Shown here: one piece after another, positions 20,801 through 30,642 of the stretch | Layout of the letters: each line of letters begins with the position of its first letter | Position numbering within the stretch: position 1 is the first letter of the stretch | Source: Polyangiaceae bacterium | Lineage (GTDB): Bacteria > Myxococcota_A > Polyangia > Polyangiales > Polyangiaceae | Reading direction: 5' to 3' | Assembly: GCA_015075635.1 (NCBI GenBank) | Contig: JABTUA010000001.1 | Coordinates: 1,488,001 to 1,552,000 of the forward strand | DNA: 64,000 bases | Notes under the pieces: generated by a model | Seen by the model: the letters and a program-made list of their open reading frames with translations, nothing else | Databases searched by the model: none | What the model was told of the DNA's origin: nothing | Made by a program: the position numbers and the translations under genes

Positions 20801-21415
20801 ATGACTCATCGGTTGTCTCCCATCTCCACCTACACTGGGCGCTGGGCGGCGCTCCTCCTCGGCGCGACCCTGGTCGCGTTCGGCTGCAGCAAAGAAGCGA
20901 CCCCGAGCGCGGAGCAGCCGAAGCCGCCGAGCCAGGGCACACCCACGGAGGTGACCCCCGCGGCGGTGGGTGCGGGCGACAAGGCCGGCGCCGAGCCCGC
21001 CGTCGCCAAGCCGGAAGGCGCGGAGGAGGGTGAGGGCGCGGCCGTCGATCTCGCGGCGGCCAAAGGGTCCTACTCCGAGGAGACCTTCAAGCTCGAGATG
21101 AAGGGCGGCGGCGACTACAAAGCCGGACAGCAGGGCTCAGTCGAGATCGTGCTCGAGGCCAAGGCCCCGTTCCACGCCAACGACAAGTACCCCTACAAGT
21201 TCAAGACCGCGGAGACGGCCGGCGTCACCTATCCCTCGGCCATCGTCAAGAAGGACCAGGCCAAGATCGAGAACATGAAGGTGACCATGCCCGTGGCCTT
21301 CACCGCCGAAAAGGGCAAGAAGCAGATCAAGGGGGTGTTCCACTTCTCGGTCTGCACCGACGACAAGTGCTTGATCGAGAAGCGTGCGCTCGCGGTCGAT
21401 GTGGATGTGAAGTAG
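20801..21415 (+). CDS. Lipoprotein with DsbD N-terminal-like domain
   Basis: A 204-residue protein from ATG 20801, which opens a signal ending in lipobox VAFGC. A longer in-frame reading overlaps the kinase gene and was rejected. After ~65 residues of Ala/Pro/Glu linker comes a beta-sandwich segment (APFHANDKYPYKFK ... GVFHFSVCTDDKCLIEK) that resembles the periplasmic N-terminal domain of DsbD. Its CxxxxC pair could exchange disulfides. No transmembrane DsbD core or thioredoxin gene is adjacent. Ten bases separate it from prkA. Confidence 0.75.
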   Translation: MTHRLSPISTYTGRWAALLLGATLVAFGCSKEATPSAEQPKPPSQGTPTEVTPAAVGAGDKAGAEPAVAKPEGAEEGEGAAVDLAAAKGSYSEETFKLEMKGGGDYKAGQQGSVEIVLEAKAPFHANDKYPYKFKTAETAGVTYPSAIVKKDQAKIENMKVTMPVAFTAEKGKKQIKGVFHFSVCTDDKCLIEKRALAVDVDVK

Positions 21416-21425
21416 AAGTAGGGGG

Positions 21426-23678
21426 ATGGGCGACAAGCGCATCCTCGACGAGCTCAGGCAGATCGCGGAGCAAGTCCAGCGAGGCTTCGAGCAAGAGAGG
21501 CGCGTGCTCTCGTTCCAGGAGTACCTGGAGCTGTTCGCCTCCGACCCGCTCGCCCACTCCCGCGACGCGGCGCGCTACATGCGCGACATGTTCGAGCACT
21601 ATGGCAAGCAAGCCGTGGAGCATCCCTGGGGCGTGGAGACGCGCTTCGTCCTGTTCGACCAGCCCTTCGAGGACGACGCGTCCGGTCGTGACGCGCTGGT
21701 TGGCCAGGAAGCGCTCCAGGGCGAGCTGTTCCGCGCGCTCAACAACTTCGTCCGCGAGGGTCGCCCCAACCGCATCCTGCTCACGCACGGTCCGAACGGC
21801 TCGGCGAAGAGCACCGCGGCGGCCTGCATCATGCGCGCCCTCGAGCACTACTCGTCCTTGCCCGCCGGCGCGCTCTACCGCTTCCACTGGGTCTTTCCCA
21901 GTCAACGCGAGCTGAAAGGGGCCATCGGCTTCGGTGGCAAGCGTTCGGCGGTGATCACCGGGGACGGCAGCTACGCCCACCTGCCCGAGGATCAGATCGA
22001 CGCTCGCTTGATCGTCGAGGTGCGCGATCACCCGCTGTTCCTCCTGCCGGAGGAGGCACGCGGTGCGTTGCTCGAGCGCCTCTACCGCGACGCCGGCGCC
22101 AAGGAGCCGCCGCCGAACTGGATCGCGCGGGGAAACCTCTCCCACAAGAGCAAGCAGGTCTACGAGGCGCTGCTCTCCAGCTACGATGGCTCGCTGGAGG
22201 AAGTACTCAGGCACGTGCAGGTCGAGCGCTACTTCATCTCCCAGCGCTATCGCGTCGGCGCGGTCACCTTGGGTCCGCAGCTCTCGGTGGACGCCGGCGA
22301 GCGCCAGGTGACCGCCGACCGATCGCTCTCCGCGTTGCCCTCGGCGCTGCAGGCGGTGACGCTGTTCGAGGCCTTCGGCGAGCTGATCGAGGCCGCCGGC
22401 GGCATGCTCGAATTCTCGGACATCCTGAAGCGGCCCCTCGATGCCTTCAAGTACCTGCAAATCACGGCGGAGACGGGCGAAGTCGCGCTGCGCTCGCAGA
22501 ACGTGCAGGTCAACTGCGTGATGCTCGCGAGCGGCAACGAGCTCCACCTGGCTGCCTTCCGGGAGCACCCGGAGTTCGAGAGCTTCCGCGGGCGCCTCGA
22601 GCTGATCAAGGTCCCGTACCTCCGGAGCTGGGTCGAGGAGCAGAAGATCTACGACGCGCAGATCGCGCCGCAGGTGAAGAAGCACGTGGCGCCGCATGCG
22701 ACGCGGATGGCCGCGATGTTCGCGGTGCTCACGCGCATGCGCCGGCCCACGGTCGACCGCTACGACAAGCCCGTGCGCGACCTGGTCGGCGAGCTGAGCG
22801 CGCTCGAGAAGGTCGATCTCTACGCGACGGGGACCGCGCCCGCGCGCATGGACGAGGAGAGCGCGAAGCTGCTGCGCTCCGCCATCTGCGACATCTACCA
22901 CGAGAGCGACGCCTACCCGATCTACGAGGGCTCCACCGGCGCGAGCCCGCGGGAAATGCGTACGCTCTTGCTCGACGCGGCGCAGAACCCCCTCTACGAC
23001 TGCCTGTCGCCGTTCGCCGTGCTCGACGAGCTCGACCGCCTGTGCGAGCGCACCAACGAGTACGCCTGGCTCCAGGAAGAGAAGGTGCCGGGCGGCTACC
23101 ACGACCACCTGCAGTTCAGAAAGGAGCTGCGCGACCGCCTGCTCGAGACGCTGGAGGACGAGCTCCGCGTGTCGAGCGGGCTCGTCGACGAAACCCGCTA
23201 TCGCGAGCTCTTCGACCGCTACATCACCCAGGTGAGCTACTGGGTGAAGGGCGAGAAGCTACGCAATCCTCTGACCGGGCAGTACGAGGACCCGGATCCG
23301 CGTCTGATGGGCGAGGTCGAGGCGTTGCTCGGCTCCCCCGACAAGCCGGAAGACCTGCGGCACTCGTTGATCAGCCGCGTCGCTGCCTGGGCCATCGACC
23401 ACCCCGGCGACAGCATCGACAACAGCCGCGTGTTCGCGCCGCAGCTCAAGCGGATGCAGGACGCCGTCTTCGCGGAACGGCGCGTCGCCGTGGCGAAGCT
23501 CGCCCGCGACGTGGTCGTGCTCTTGCGCGAGGAAGGCAGCGGGCTCGACGAGAGCCGGCGCGTGGAGGTGAGGGCGGCGGTGGAGCGCTGGAAGAGCCGC
23601 TTCGGCTACCAGGACGGCTCCGCCGCCGACGCCGCGACGATGCTGGTGCGCGAGCGCCTGGTCGATCTGCTCCACTGA
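21426..23678 (+). CDS. prkA: PrkA-type AAA+ serine protein kinase/protease
   Basis: A 750-residue PrkA-family protein. The family has an N-terminal AAA+ module and a C-terminal kinase-like domain; it is linked to sporulation in Bacillus and nitrogen stress in enterobacteria, and recent work reports Lon-like proteolysis. Visible here are Walker A GPNGSAKST, a following YRFHWVFPSQ segment, SQNVQVNCVMLASGNE, and YLRSWVEEQKIYD. It is about 100 residues longer than the usual ~640. A strong GGGGG site lies just before ATG 21426. The usual partner genes (YeaH/YhbH, SpoVR) are not adjacent. Confidence 0.9.
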   Translation: MGDKRILDELRQIAEQVQRGFEQERRVLSFQEYLELFASDPLAHSRDAARYMRDMFEHYGKQAVEHPWGVETRFVLFDQPFEDDASGRDALVGQEALQGELFRALNNFVREGRPNRILLTHGPNGSAKSTAAACIMRALEHYSSLPAGALYRFHWVFPSQRELKGAIGFGGKRSAVITGDGSYAHLPEDQIDARLIVEVRDHPLFLLPEEARGALLERLYRDAGAKEPPPNWIARGNLSHKSKQVYEALLSSYDGSLEEVLRHVQVERYFISQRYRVGAVTLGPQLSVDAGERQVTADRSLSALPSALQAVTLFEAFGELIEAAGGMLEFSDILKRPLDAFKYLQITAETGEVALRSQNVQVNCVMLASGNELHLAAFREHPEFESFRGRLELIKVPYLRSWVEEQKIYDAQIAPQVKKHVAPHATRMAAMFAVLTRMRRPTVDRYDKPVRDLVGELSALEKVDLYATGTAPARMDEESAKLLRSAICDIYHESDAYPIYEGSTGASPREMRTLLLDAAQNPLYDCLSPFAVLDELDRLCERTNEYAWLQEEKVPGGYHDHLQFRKELRDRLLETLEDELRVSSGLVDETRYRELFDRYITQVSYWVKGEKLRNPLTGQYEDPDPRLMGEVEALLGSPDKPEDLRHSLISRVAAWAIDHPGDSIDNSRVFAPQLKRMQDAVFAERRVAVAKLARDVVVLLREEGSGLDESRRVEVRAAVERWKSRFGYQDGSAADAATMLVRERLVDLLH

Positions 23679-23693
23679 GGCTCCGGGCCCGGC

Positions 23694-24953
23694 ATGTCCG
23701 AGAGCCCCGCCCCCGCGCGCCGCTCGCTCGGCTTCGGCAGCCTGCTCGCCTTGGGCGTCAACGGCATCGTCGGCGTCGGGATCTTCTTCACGCCGGCGGA
23801 GGTCGCGGGCTTGGTGCCGGGGACCGCGGGGGTGTGGGTGTACGCGCTGACCGCGCTCTGCCTGTTGCCCGTGGCGCTGGCCTACGCGGCCCTCGGCAGC
23901 CGCTTCGCCGAAGACGGCGGGCCCTACGTCTGGGCGCGGGCGGCGTTCGGGCCGAGCACGGGCTTCGCGGTGGGCTGGGTCGCGTACGTCTCGGCGCTGT
24001 TCAGCACCTCGGCGGTGATGGCCGGCTTGAGCCAGCACGCCGGCCCGCTGCTAGGCTTCGACGGCGTCGTCGGTCAGCGCGTCTTCGCTGCGCTCTCGGT
24101 GCTGGTGCTGGCCGGCACTGCGGCCAGCGGCCTCCGACCCAGCGCCTGGGTCTGGAGCGGGATCACCGTGCTCAAGCTGGTGCCGCTCCTCTTGCTCGCG
24201 TCGCTCTTCTTCGCCGCGCCGAAGGACCTGCCCACGCCGAGCGTCGTGCCAGGCGCGGACTTCGCGCGCGCGGCGTTGGTGGTGGTGTTCGCGACGCAGG
24301 GGTTCGAGATCGTGCCGGTGCCGGCCGGCAATGCTCGCGGGGCCGCCCGCGCGATCCCCGCGGCGACGGTGCTCTCGTTGATGCTCGCGGCGGCGCTCTA
24401 CGTGCTCTTGCACGCCGCGTGCGTGGCGGCGGTGCCGGCGCTCGCGACCAGCAAGGCGCCGCTGGTCGCGCTGGGCTCGGAGCTCGGCGGCGCGCGCGTG
24501 GCCTCCGCCGTGGCGCTCGGCACGAACGTCTCGGCACTCGGCATCGCCTTCGGCATGTTCGCGATGACGCCGCGCTACCTCGCGACGCTCGGCCGCCCCG
24601 ACGGGCTCGGCAGCTGGATCGGGCACGAAGACGCCCGGCACGTGCCGCAGCGCGCGCTCTGGATCACCGTCGCGCTGGTGCTGGTGTTCGTGCTCTCCGG
24701 GCGACTGATGCAGCTGTTCGCCCTGTCGAGCGTGGCGGTGCTCGCTCAATACGGCATGAGCTTGGCTTCGCTGGTGAAGCTCTCCCTCGCCGGCGAGCGT
24801 GGGCTCTCGCTCCGGCACGCCTGGCCGGCTCCTCTGGCCCTGGGCGCGGTCTGGCTGGTCGCCCGGGCCGCGCGCTGGGGCGAGCTGGCGGTGGGGGCCG
24901 GTGTGCTGCTGGCCGGCGCGTTGCTGCTCTGGATTCGCAGGCGATTCTCCTAG
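23694..24953 (+). CDS. APC-superfamily amino-acid permease
   Basis: A 419-residue integral membrane protein with about 12 hydrophobic helices. The first helix carries the APC fingerprint GVNGIVGVGIFFTPA, where the broken helix binds the substrate backbone. GGPYVWARAAFGPSTGFAVGW in helices 2-3 is also typical. The family imports or exchanges amino acids or polyamines using ion gradients. The substrate cannot be told from sequence. It is only 15 bp after prkA on the same strand, so may be co-expressed. Confidence 0.88.
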   Translation: MSESPAPARRSLGFGSLLALGVNGIVGVGIFFTPAEVAGLVPGTAGVWVYALTALCLLPVALAYAALGSRFAEDGGPYVWARAAFGPSTGFAVGWVAYVSALFSTSAVMAGLSQHAGPLLGFDGVVGQRVFAALSVLVLAGTAASGLRPSAWVWSGITVLKLVPLLLLASLFFAAPKDLPTPSVVPGADFARAALVVVFATQGFEIVPVPAGNARGAARAIPAATVLSLMLAAALYVLLHAACVAAVPALATSKAPLVALGSELGGARVASAVALGTNVSALGIAFGMFAMTPRYLATLGRPDGLGSWIGHEDARHVPQRALWITVALVLVFVLSGRLMQLFALSSVAVLAQYGMSLASLVKLSLAGERGLSLRHAWPAPLALGAVWLVARAARWGELAVGAGVLLAGALLLWIRRRFS

Positions 24954-25134
24954 GAACAGGGCGTACAGCCAGACTGCTTTCCAGCCGGGGCGAACCCGGC
25001 CGCCTGGCCACTTCGCGCTGGCCAGTCGCCGGCTTGGGTGTAGATTACCGGCCGCTCGAGGCTTCGGGCTCGCTTGGGCAGAGAGGCCGGAGAACGTCGC
25101 TAGGACGGACCCTCGAGCTTTCGGGAGGAGTGCG

Positions 25135-28100
25135 ATGTCGATCGCGAGCAAGTGGCTGAAGATGGGTGTGCTCGGAGCGCTGGTGGCGGTAGCCGGCGCT
25201 TGTGCGGAAGAGCGTGAGCCGATCAACAAGGTGCAAGCGAACGCTCTGGAGAAGAGCTTCTTCGTCGGTGCCGATCTGAAGACTCCGACGGACGATCCGG
25301 AGTTCTACACGGCGGCCACCATCACCGACGTCCCGCTCGGGGCGGATCAAGCGGGCGTGTTCCCGGGCCTGGTCGGCGGCCTCCGGCGCGTCAAGTGGGA
25401 GATCCTCGAGGACGTGCTGAACGCGCGCCTGACCTACGAGGAGATCGATGGCTCCGACGGCCACGGCAGCAAGACGACCAACGACGGCCGCGTGATCGGC
25501 TCCTGGCGCATCGAGTCGCACTTCGACATCAAGCGCGCCTACAACGCCACTACCGGCGAGGAGCTCAACGTCGTCGAGGAGAACTCGAGCGATCGGCCCT
25601 GGTACGAGCGCAAGTACTTCCGCGTCGACTGGTCGCAGAACCTGGTCGCCAGCTCGATGTGGTGGGACCCGATCTCGGCGCAGGGCGCCTTCGGCGACAG
25701 CATCGATACCGAGAGCTTGCAGTACTATGTGGACGATCCGAACAACCCCGACGCCCCGGTGTTCGACGGCAAGCAGGGCTACTTCGACATCACGAACAAG
25801 CTGTACCTGAAGCCCAAGATGGTCACCGTCTTCGGCCAGACGCTGAACGCCTGCCTGTACCGCGGCAGCATCGTGATCGGCGCGACGGCTCCCTGGGGCA
25901 ACTGCGAGAACAGCGAGGTCACCGTCCGCTACTCGTTCAAGCGCGTGGCGCAGCCCGGAGAAGAGGGCCACACCGACTACGAGCCCATGCACTGGGACGG
26001 CTCGCGCATGAACTCGTTCGGCATCTTCACCCAGGACCGCATGGGTTGGGACAACCGCTACGGCATCATCGACAACGAGTGGCGGCGCTTCGCCCAGCGC
26101 TACAACATCTGGATGAAGAGCCACACCACGCTGGAGTGCAACACTCCCGAGCAGCGGCTGGCGAAGCTCGACCCCCACGCGGACGCCGACAAGGACGGCA
26201 CCGAGGACCAGTGCGCGACGGCCGACCCCGGCTCGCGCTGCGACGACCTCACGGGCCTCTGCACCATCCCGTACGCCAAGCGCGAGCTGCGTCCAGTGGT
26301 GTGGCGCTACACGGTGGGACCGGAGGGCGACACCCTGATGTTCGACTGGACCCGGAAGGCGACCCAGGAGTGGGACATGGCCATCCGCGGCGCGGTGCAG
26401 GCCGCCCGGCTCGTCGAGTGCAAGCGCACGAACGGCAAGAGCGCTGGTCTGGGCGACGCCGGGGCTTGCGCTGGCCAGTTCCCAATGAAGCAGGCCGAAG
26501 AGGTCGCCGACATGGAACAGACCTACGCTGGCATCCGGCCGATGGTGGTGCTCTGCCACAACCCGGTGGTCGAGGGGGACGACTCGGCCTGCGGCGAGGT
26601 CGGCACCAAGGTCCGTCCCGGCGACATCCGCTACCACCACGTCAACGTCTGGCCGACGCGCCAGAGCCAGTCGCCCTGGGGCTACGGCCCGACGCTGGCC
26701 GACCCGCTGACCGGCGAGGCCATCAGCGCCGGCATCAACGTCTACAACGCCGTCACCGACACCGCCGCGCAGGGCTTCGTCGACCAGCTGCGCTGGATGA
26801 ACGGCGAGCTCAAGAGCAGCGACATCTCGAGCGGCTCCTACATCCGCAACTGGATCGAGTCCGATCTGGGCAAGGGCAGCAAGGCATCGCGCGAGCTCGC
26901 CGGTGGCATGAAGATGACCCGCGCCGAGATCAACAAGCGCATGGCCGGCATCCACGGCATGAGCCCGGAGAACGTCGATGCGAAGGCGGTCAAGAAGGCG
27001 AAAGCCATCCTCGACCCGCGCAAGCTACGCGAGAACATGAAGACGGATCTCTGGTGGAACCGCCTGCCTCCGGAGGCCAGCGGCACCGCGCGCGCCGAGT
27101 TCGACCAGCGCATCAACGCGGCAAAGGGCACCAAGATCGAAGCCCAGCTGATGGGCCCGATGTGGACGCAGATGGCGGGGGTGGACCCCTCCATGCCGGT
27201 GGGTGACGCAGTGCTCGAGCAGGCCTCCCCGCTCCGCGGCATGCGCTCCCATGTGCTGCGCGAGGCCGAGCAGCAGCTCCACATGCACCTGGCCAAGAAG
27301 GGGCAGTGCATCGTCGGCGCTCCCGAGCCCACCGGCCTCCCCGCGCTGGCGAAGATCATGAAGACGAAGTTCCCGGCGGCGGAGAACGAGAGCCCGGGTC
27401 AGACCAAGGGTCGCGTCGACAAGATGTGGGACTACCTCCGGGCACGCATGCACTACGCGGTCATCGCCCACGAGATGGGCCACACCGTCGGCTTCCGTCA
27501 CAACTTCGTCAGCTCCTACGACAAGTTCAACTGGCGCCCGCAGTACTGGCAGCTCCGCACCGACAACGACAAGGTCAACGAGCCCTGCACCGACGCCGTC
27601 GACGACGGCGCAGCCTGCGTCGGACCCCGCTACTGGGATCCGATCACCGCCGACGAGCACGACCACTCCATCTGGACCTGGCAGCACACGACCACCATGG
27701 ACTACGCCGGCGACCTGACCCAGGACATGCTGGGCCTGGGAGTCTACGACTACGCCGGCGCCCGCATGTTCTACGGCGACGTCGTGGACGTGATGAACGA
27801 CCCGAACATGATCGCCACGGTCCGCAACCAGGACGGTGACGTGGTCATCGAAGGCACTCCGGCCGGCAACGAGGTGGCCGGGCTGGTGGACTTCGCCGGT
27901 GGCCTGCTCGGTCAGGTGGTGGCTCGCCCCGACGACAACTGGGGAAGCAACGCCGAGGAGCTGATGCACTACTCGGAGTGGAACAAGTGGTTCAAGTTCA
28001 TCCGCAACTGCCAGCCGGCGGACACCTCGCCCCCCGCCAACTGGGACAGCGAGAGGGACGGCGTCTACGACCCCGTCTTCGACGGCCGCATCGTCAAGGG

Positions 28101-29772
28101 CACCAAGTGCGAGCGCATCCCGGTGGACTACGTGGCCTACACGGACCTCCTGCCGGACCAGCTCTCGGACCAGACCGGCACCAACCCGCGCTTCTTCACC
28201 TCGCGGCGCGCGCGTGACGAGAACGGCCGGCCGCGCATGCCCTATGGCTTCGAGTCCGACGAATACGCGGACGGCTGGTCGCCCTCGAGCTATCGCCACG
28301 ACAACGGCGGCGACCTGTTCGAGGAGCTCACGTTCCACTCGAACCTCTACGAGAACCGCCACCCGTTCGACAACTTCCGCAACGGCCGCGTGAACTTCAC
28401 GGTCTACGGCGCGTACCAGCGCGCGCTCAGCCGCTACCACGCGAAGATCAGCGCGTTGACCCAGGGCATCGCGTACATCGCCGGCTTCTACGCCAAGGAG
28501 TACTCGAAGAACCTGGGGCTCCCACTCTCGACCATCATGGGCGCCTACTTCGGTGACGGCGGCTTCTTCTACGACACGGGCGTGGGCGCGGCCCTCGGCT
28601 TCGACCACTTCGTGCGCGTGATGACCCGTCCGCACATCGGCCCGCACTACGCGGACGACGCCAGCGATCCGCAGAGCCCGCTCATGCCGGAGGAGGACGT
28701 GATCGGCGGCGTGTCCGGCGGGGCCGGGATCGACCCGACGCTGGTCGACATCCCGAACGGCACCAGCATGTCGGAGGCCGGCGACGTCTCGTTCGGCGGC
28801 AAGCCGCTGTCGAACGACTTCCAGTTCGGCCAGGGCTACTGGACCATCGACTACCTGAACCAGGCAGGCTCGTACTACGAGAAGACCTTCGCCATCGAGT
28901 CGATGCTGGAGGCGTCCTACCGCTCGTTCAACTTCTGGCGCTTCGACGGCCTCGACGCTCGCTTCGGCCACATCAACTACGCCGACCTGTGGGGCGACGG
29001 CATGCGCCGGCTGATCGGCTCGATGCTGACCGGGGACCGCGGGCTCTTCGCCGCGCGCGTCACGGCGGAGCCGAACGGCGCGCCGCACGTCATCGAGAGC
29101 GACAGCGGCCCGAAGTACCCGAAGGAGTCCTTGGGCTGGGTGTCGTTCATCGCGCCGAACGGCCCGGAGGTCTGCTGGCCGGTCAACGGCACGCTGCTCT
29201 GTCAGACCGCCCTGGGCGATCCGGTGGGCTCCGGCGGCACCAGCACCGGCTCGCGGCCGGTGGACCCGCAGCTCGGCTACGAGGTGCAGAAGTTCATCGT
29301 CTTCTGGTCCTACGTCTACCTGCCTACCAGCGAGAACTGGGACTGGGTCGACATGATGCGCCTGTACAAGCTCGGTTCGGACGTGGATCCGAGCTACCTG
29401 CCGAAGCAGATGGTCGAGTGGCGCGATCCGGAGACCGGGCAGCGCTACATCGCCAAGCGCTACGGCGAGGAGACCTTGCTCGGCAAGAAGTACGACAAGG
29501 GCATCGCCGCCAAGATGGTGCAGTGGGCGAACATCCTGACGGGCCAGGCCTACGAGCTCGACCCGACCACGCCCTACGATCCGGTCACGGGCGCGGCCAA
29601 CGTCGTGCTCGACAGCTCGGGACAGCCCATCATCAAGGGCGCGACCATCTGCGACGACAACAAGAAGTGCCGCGAGCTCCGCGACTACCGCGGCCTGCTC
29701 GACTACACGCGCGACGCGGCGGCCACGCTCGGCTTCCCGGAGCCGGCGCTGCAGATCTACGGCGGCAACTGA
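25135..29772 (+). CDS. Very large metzincin-type zinc metalloprotease lipoprotein
   Basis: A 1545-residue protein from ATG 25135, supported by GGGAGGAG upstream and by a lipoprotein signal ending VAGAC. The frame upstream of this ATG overlaps the permease and was discarded. The zinc site is HEMGHTVGFRH (779-789), matching the metzincin consensus HExxHxxGxxH, and a Met-turn candidate TTMDY follows ~80 residues later. The site lies mid-protein, with long N- and C-terminal regions I do not recognise. It is probably an outer-membrane or surface lipoprotein that degrades extracellular protein, in keeping with predatory myxobacteria. A strong terminator follows. Confidence 0.88.
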   Translation: MSIASKWLKMGVLGALVAVAGACAEEREPINKVQANALEKSFFVGADLKTPTDDPEFYTAATITDVPLGADQAGVFPGLVGGLRRVKWEILEDVLNARLTYEEIDGSDGHGSKTTNDGRVIGSWRIESHFDIKRAYNATTGEELNVVEENSSDRPWYERKYFRVDWSQNLVASSMWWDPISAQGAFGDSIDTESLQYYVDDPNNPDAPVFDGKQGYFDITNKLYLKPKMVTVFGQTLNACLYRGSIVIGATAPWGNCENSEVTVRYSFKRVAQPGEEGHTDYEPMHWDGSRMNSFGIFTQDRMGWDNRYGIIDNEWRRFAQRYNIWMKSHTTLECNTPEQRLAKLDPHADADKDGTEDQCATADPGSRCDDLTGLCTIPYAKRELRPVVWRYTVGPEGDTLMFDWTRKATQEWDMAIRGAVQAARLVECKRTNGKSAGLGDAGACAGQFPMKQAEEVADMEQTYAGIRPMVVLCHNPVVEGDDSACGEVGTKVRPGDIRYHHVNVWPTRQSQSPWGYGPTLADPLTGEAISAGINVYNAVTDTAAQGFVDQLRWMNGELKSSDISSGSYIRNWIESDLGKGSKASRELAGGMKMTRAEINKRMAGIHGMSPENVDAKAVKKAKAILDPRKLRENMKTDLWWNRLPPEASGTARAEFDQRINAAKGTKIEAQLMGPMWTQMAGVDPSMPVGDAVLEQASPLRGMRSHVLREAEQQLHMHLAKKGQCIVGAPEPTGLPALAKIMKTKFPAAENESPGQTKGRVDKMWDYLRARMHYAVIAHEMGHTVGFRHNFVSSYDKFNWRPQYWQLRTDNDKVNEPCTDAVDDGAACVGPRYWDPITADEHDHSIWTWQHTTTMDYAGDLTQDMLGLGVYDYAGARMFYGDVVDVMNDPNMIATVRNQDGDVVIEGTPAGNEVAGLVDFAGGLLGQVVARPDDNWGSNAEELMHYSEWNKWFKFIRNCQPADTSPPANWDSERDGVYDPVFDGRIVKGTKCERIPVDYVAYTDLLPDQLSDQTGTNPRFFTSRRARDENGRPRMPYGFESDEYADGWSPSSYRHDNGGDLFEELTFHSNLYENRHPFDNFRNGRVNFTVYGAYQRALSRYHAKISALTQGIAYIAGFYAKEYSKNLGLPLSTIMGAYFGDGGFFYDTGVGAALGFDHFVRVMTRPHIGPHYADDASDPQSPLMPEEDVIGGVSGGAGIDPTLVDIPNGTSMSEAGDVSFGGKPLSNDFQFGQGYWTIDYLNQAGSYYEKTFAIESMLEASYRSFNFWRFDGLDARFGHINYADLWGDGMRRLIGSMLTGDRGLFAARVTAEPNGAPHVIESDSGPKYPKESLGWVSFIAPNGPEVCWPVNGTLLCQTALGDPVGSGGTSTGSRPVDPQLGYEVQKFIVFWSYVYLPTSENWDWVDMMRLYKLGSDVDPSYLPKQMVEWRDPETGQRYIAKRYGEETLLGKKYDKGIAAKMVQWANILTGQAYELDPTTPYDPVTGAANVVLDSSGQPIIKGATICDDNKKCRELRDYRGLLDYTRDAAATLGFPEPALQIYGGN

Positions 29773-29793
29773 GCTAGACCGTAGAGGAAGAGG

Positions 29794-29831
29794 AAGGGGC
29801 GGGCTCCTCGGATCCCGCCCTTCTCCTTTTT
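29794..29831 (+). terminator. Rho-independent terminator after metalloprotease
   Basis: A perfect 7-bp GC stem, GGGCGGG (29797-29803) and CCCGCCC (29814-29820), has a 10-nt loop and is followed by TTCTCCTTTTT. It sits 22 bp after the protease stop and just before tatD, separating the two transcription units. Confidence 0.85.
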
Positions 29832-29835
29832 GTAG

Positions 29836-30636
29836 ATGCTCGTCGACACCCACTGTCACCTGGACGCCGGCTATTTCGCCGAGGGCGCCGACGCCGTCAT
29901 CGAGCGCGCCCGGGCCGAAGGCGTGGGGGCGTTCGTGTGCATCGGGGTGGGGGGTGCGGAGCAGGCGCGCTTCGCGCTCGAGCTGGCAGAGCGCCGCCCG
30001 GACGTCGTGGCCACCGTCGGCGTCCACCCCCATGAGGCGCAGAGCCACGGTCCGGAGCTCCGGGCGCTGTTCGAGGAGCTCGCGCCCGCGACCCGAGTCG
30101 TCGCCATCGGCGAGATCGGCCTCGACTACCACTACGACCACTCGCCGCGCGAGGTGCAGCGCGAGGTGTTTCGCGAGATGATCGGCTTCGCGCGAGCGCG
30201 GCGCCTGCCCATCGTCGTGCACACCCGAGAGGCTGCGGCGGACACGCTCGAGATCCTGGAGAGCGAAGGCGCGCGGGAGGTCGGCGGCGTCATCCACTGC
30301 TTCAGCGAAGACCGTGTCTTCGCCGCGCGGGCGCTCGACCTGGGCTTCGACCTGTCGTTCTCCGGCGTGGTGACCTTCAAGAACGCCCGCGCCGTGCAGG
30401 ACGTGGCGGCCTGGGCGCCGGCCGACCGCATCCTGGTGGAGACCGACGCTCCCTACCTGGCCCCACATCCCTTGCGCGGCAAACGCTGCGAGCCCGCGCA
30501 CGTCGTGCACACCGCGCGGGCGGTGGCGAGCCTCAGAAACATGGGGTTCGAGGCGCTCTCGGCGCTGACCACGGAGAACGCCTGCCGGCGCTTCGGGCCG
30601 CCTCTGGCGGCGGCGGCTGGTATCGTCCAGAATTAG
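29836..30636 (+). CDS. TatD-family metal-dependent hydrolase/DNase
   Basis: A 266-residue TIM-barrel metallohydrolase of normal family length. Metal ligands are all visible: HCH in DTHCHLDAGYF, Glu in IGEIGLDYHYDH, His in IVVHTREAA, His in GVIHCFSED and Asp in VETDAPYLAP. TatD proteins are 3'-5' exonucleases or deoxyribonucleases implicated in DNA repair and quality control. The start codon follows the upstream terminator directly, so the promoter must overlap it or lie further upstream. The next gene begins 6 bp downstream, so they are co-transcribed. Confidence 0.92.
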   Translation: MLVDTHCHLDAGYFAEGADAVIERARAEGVGAFVCIGVGGAEQARFALELAERRPDVVATVGVHPHEAQSHGPELRALFEELAPATRVVAIGEIGLDYHYDHSPREVQREVFREMIGFARARRLPIVVHTREAAADTLEILESEGAREVGGVIHCFSEDRVFAARALDLGFDLSFSGVVTFKNARAVQDVAAWAPADRILVETDAPYLAPHPLRGKRCEPAHVVHTARAVASLRNMGFEALSALTTENACRRFGPPLAAAAGIVQN

Positions 30637-30642
30637 GCCAGC

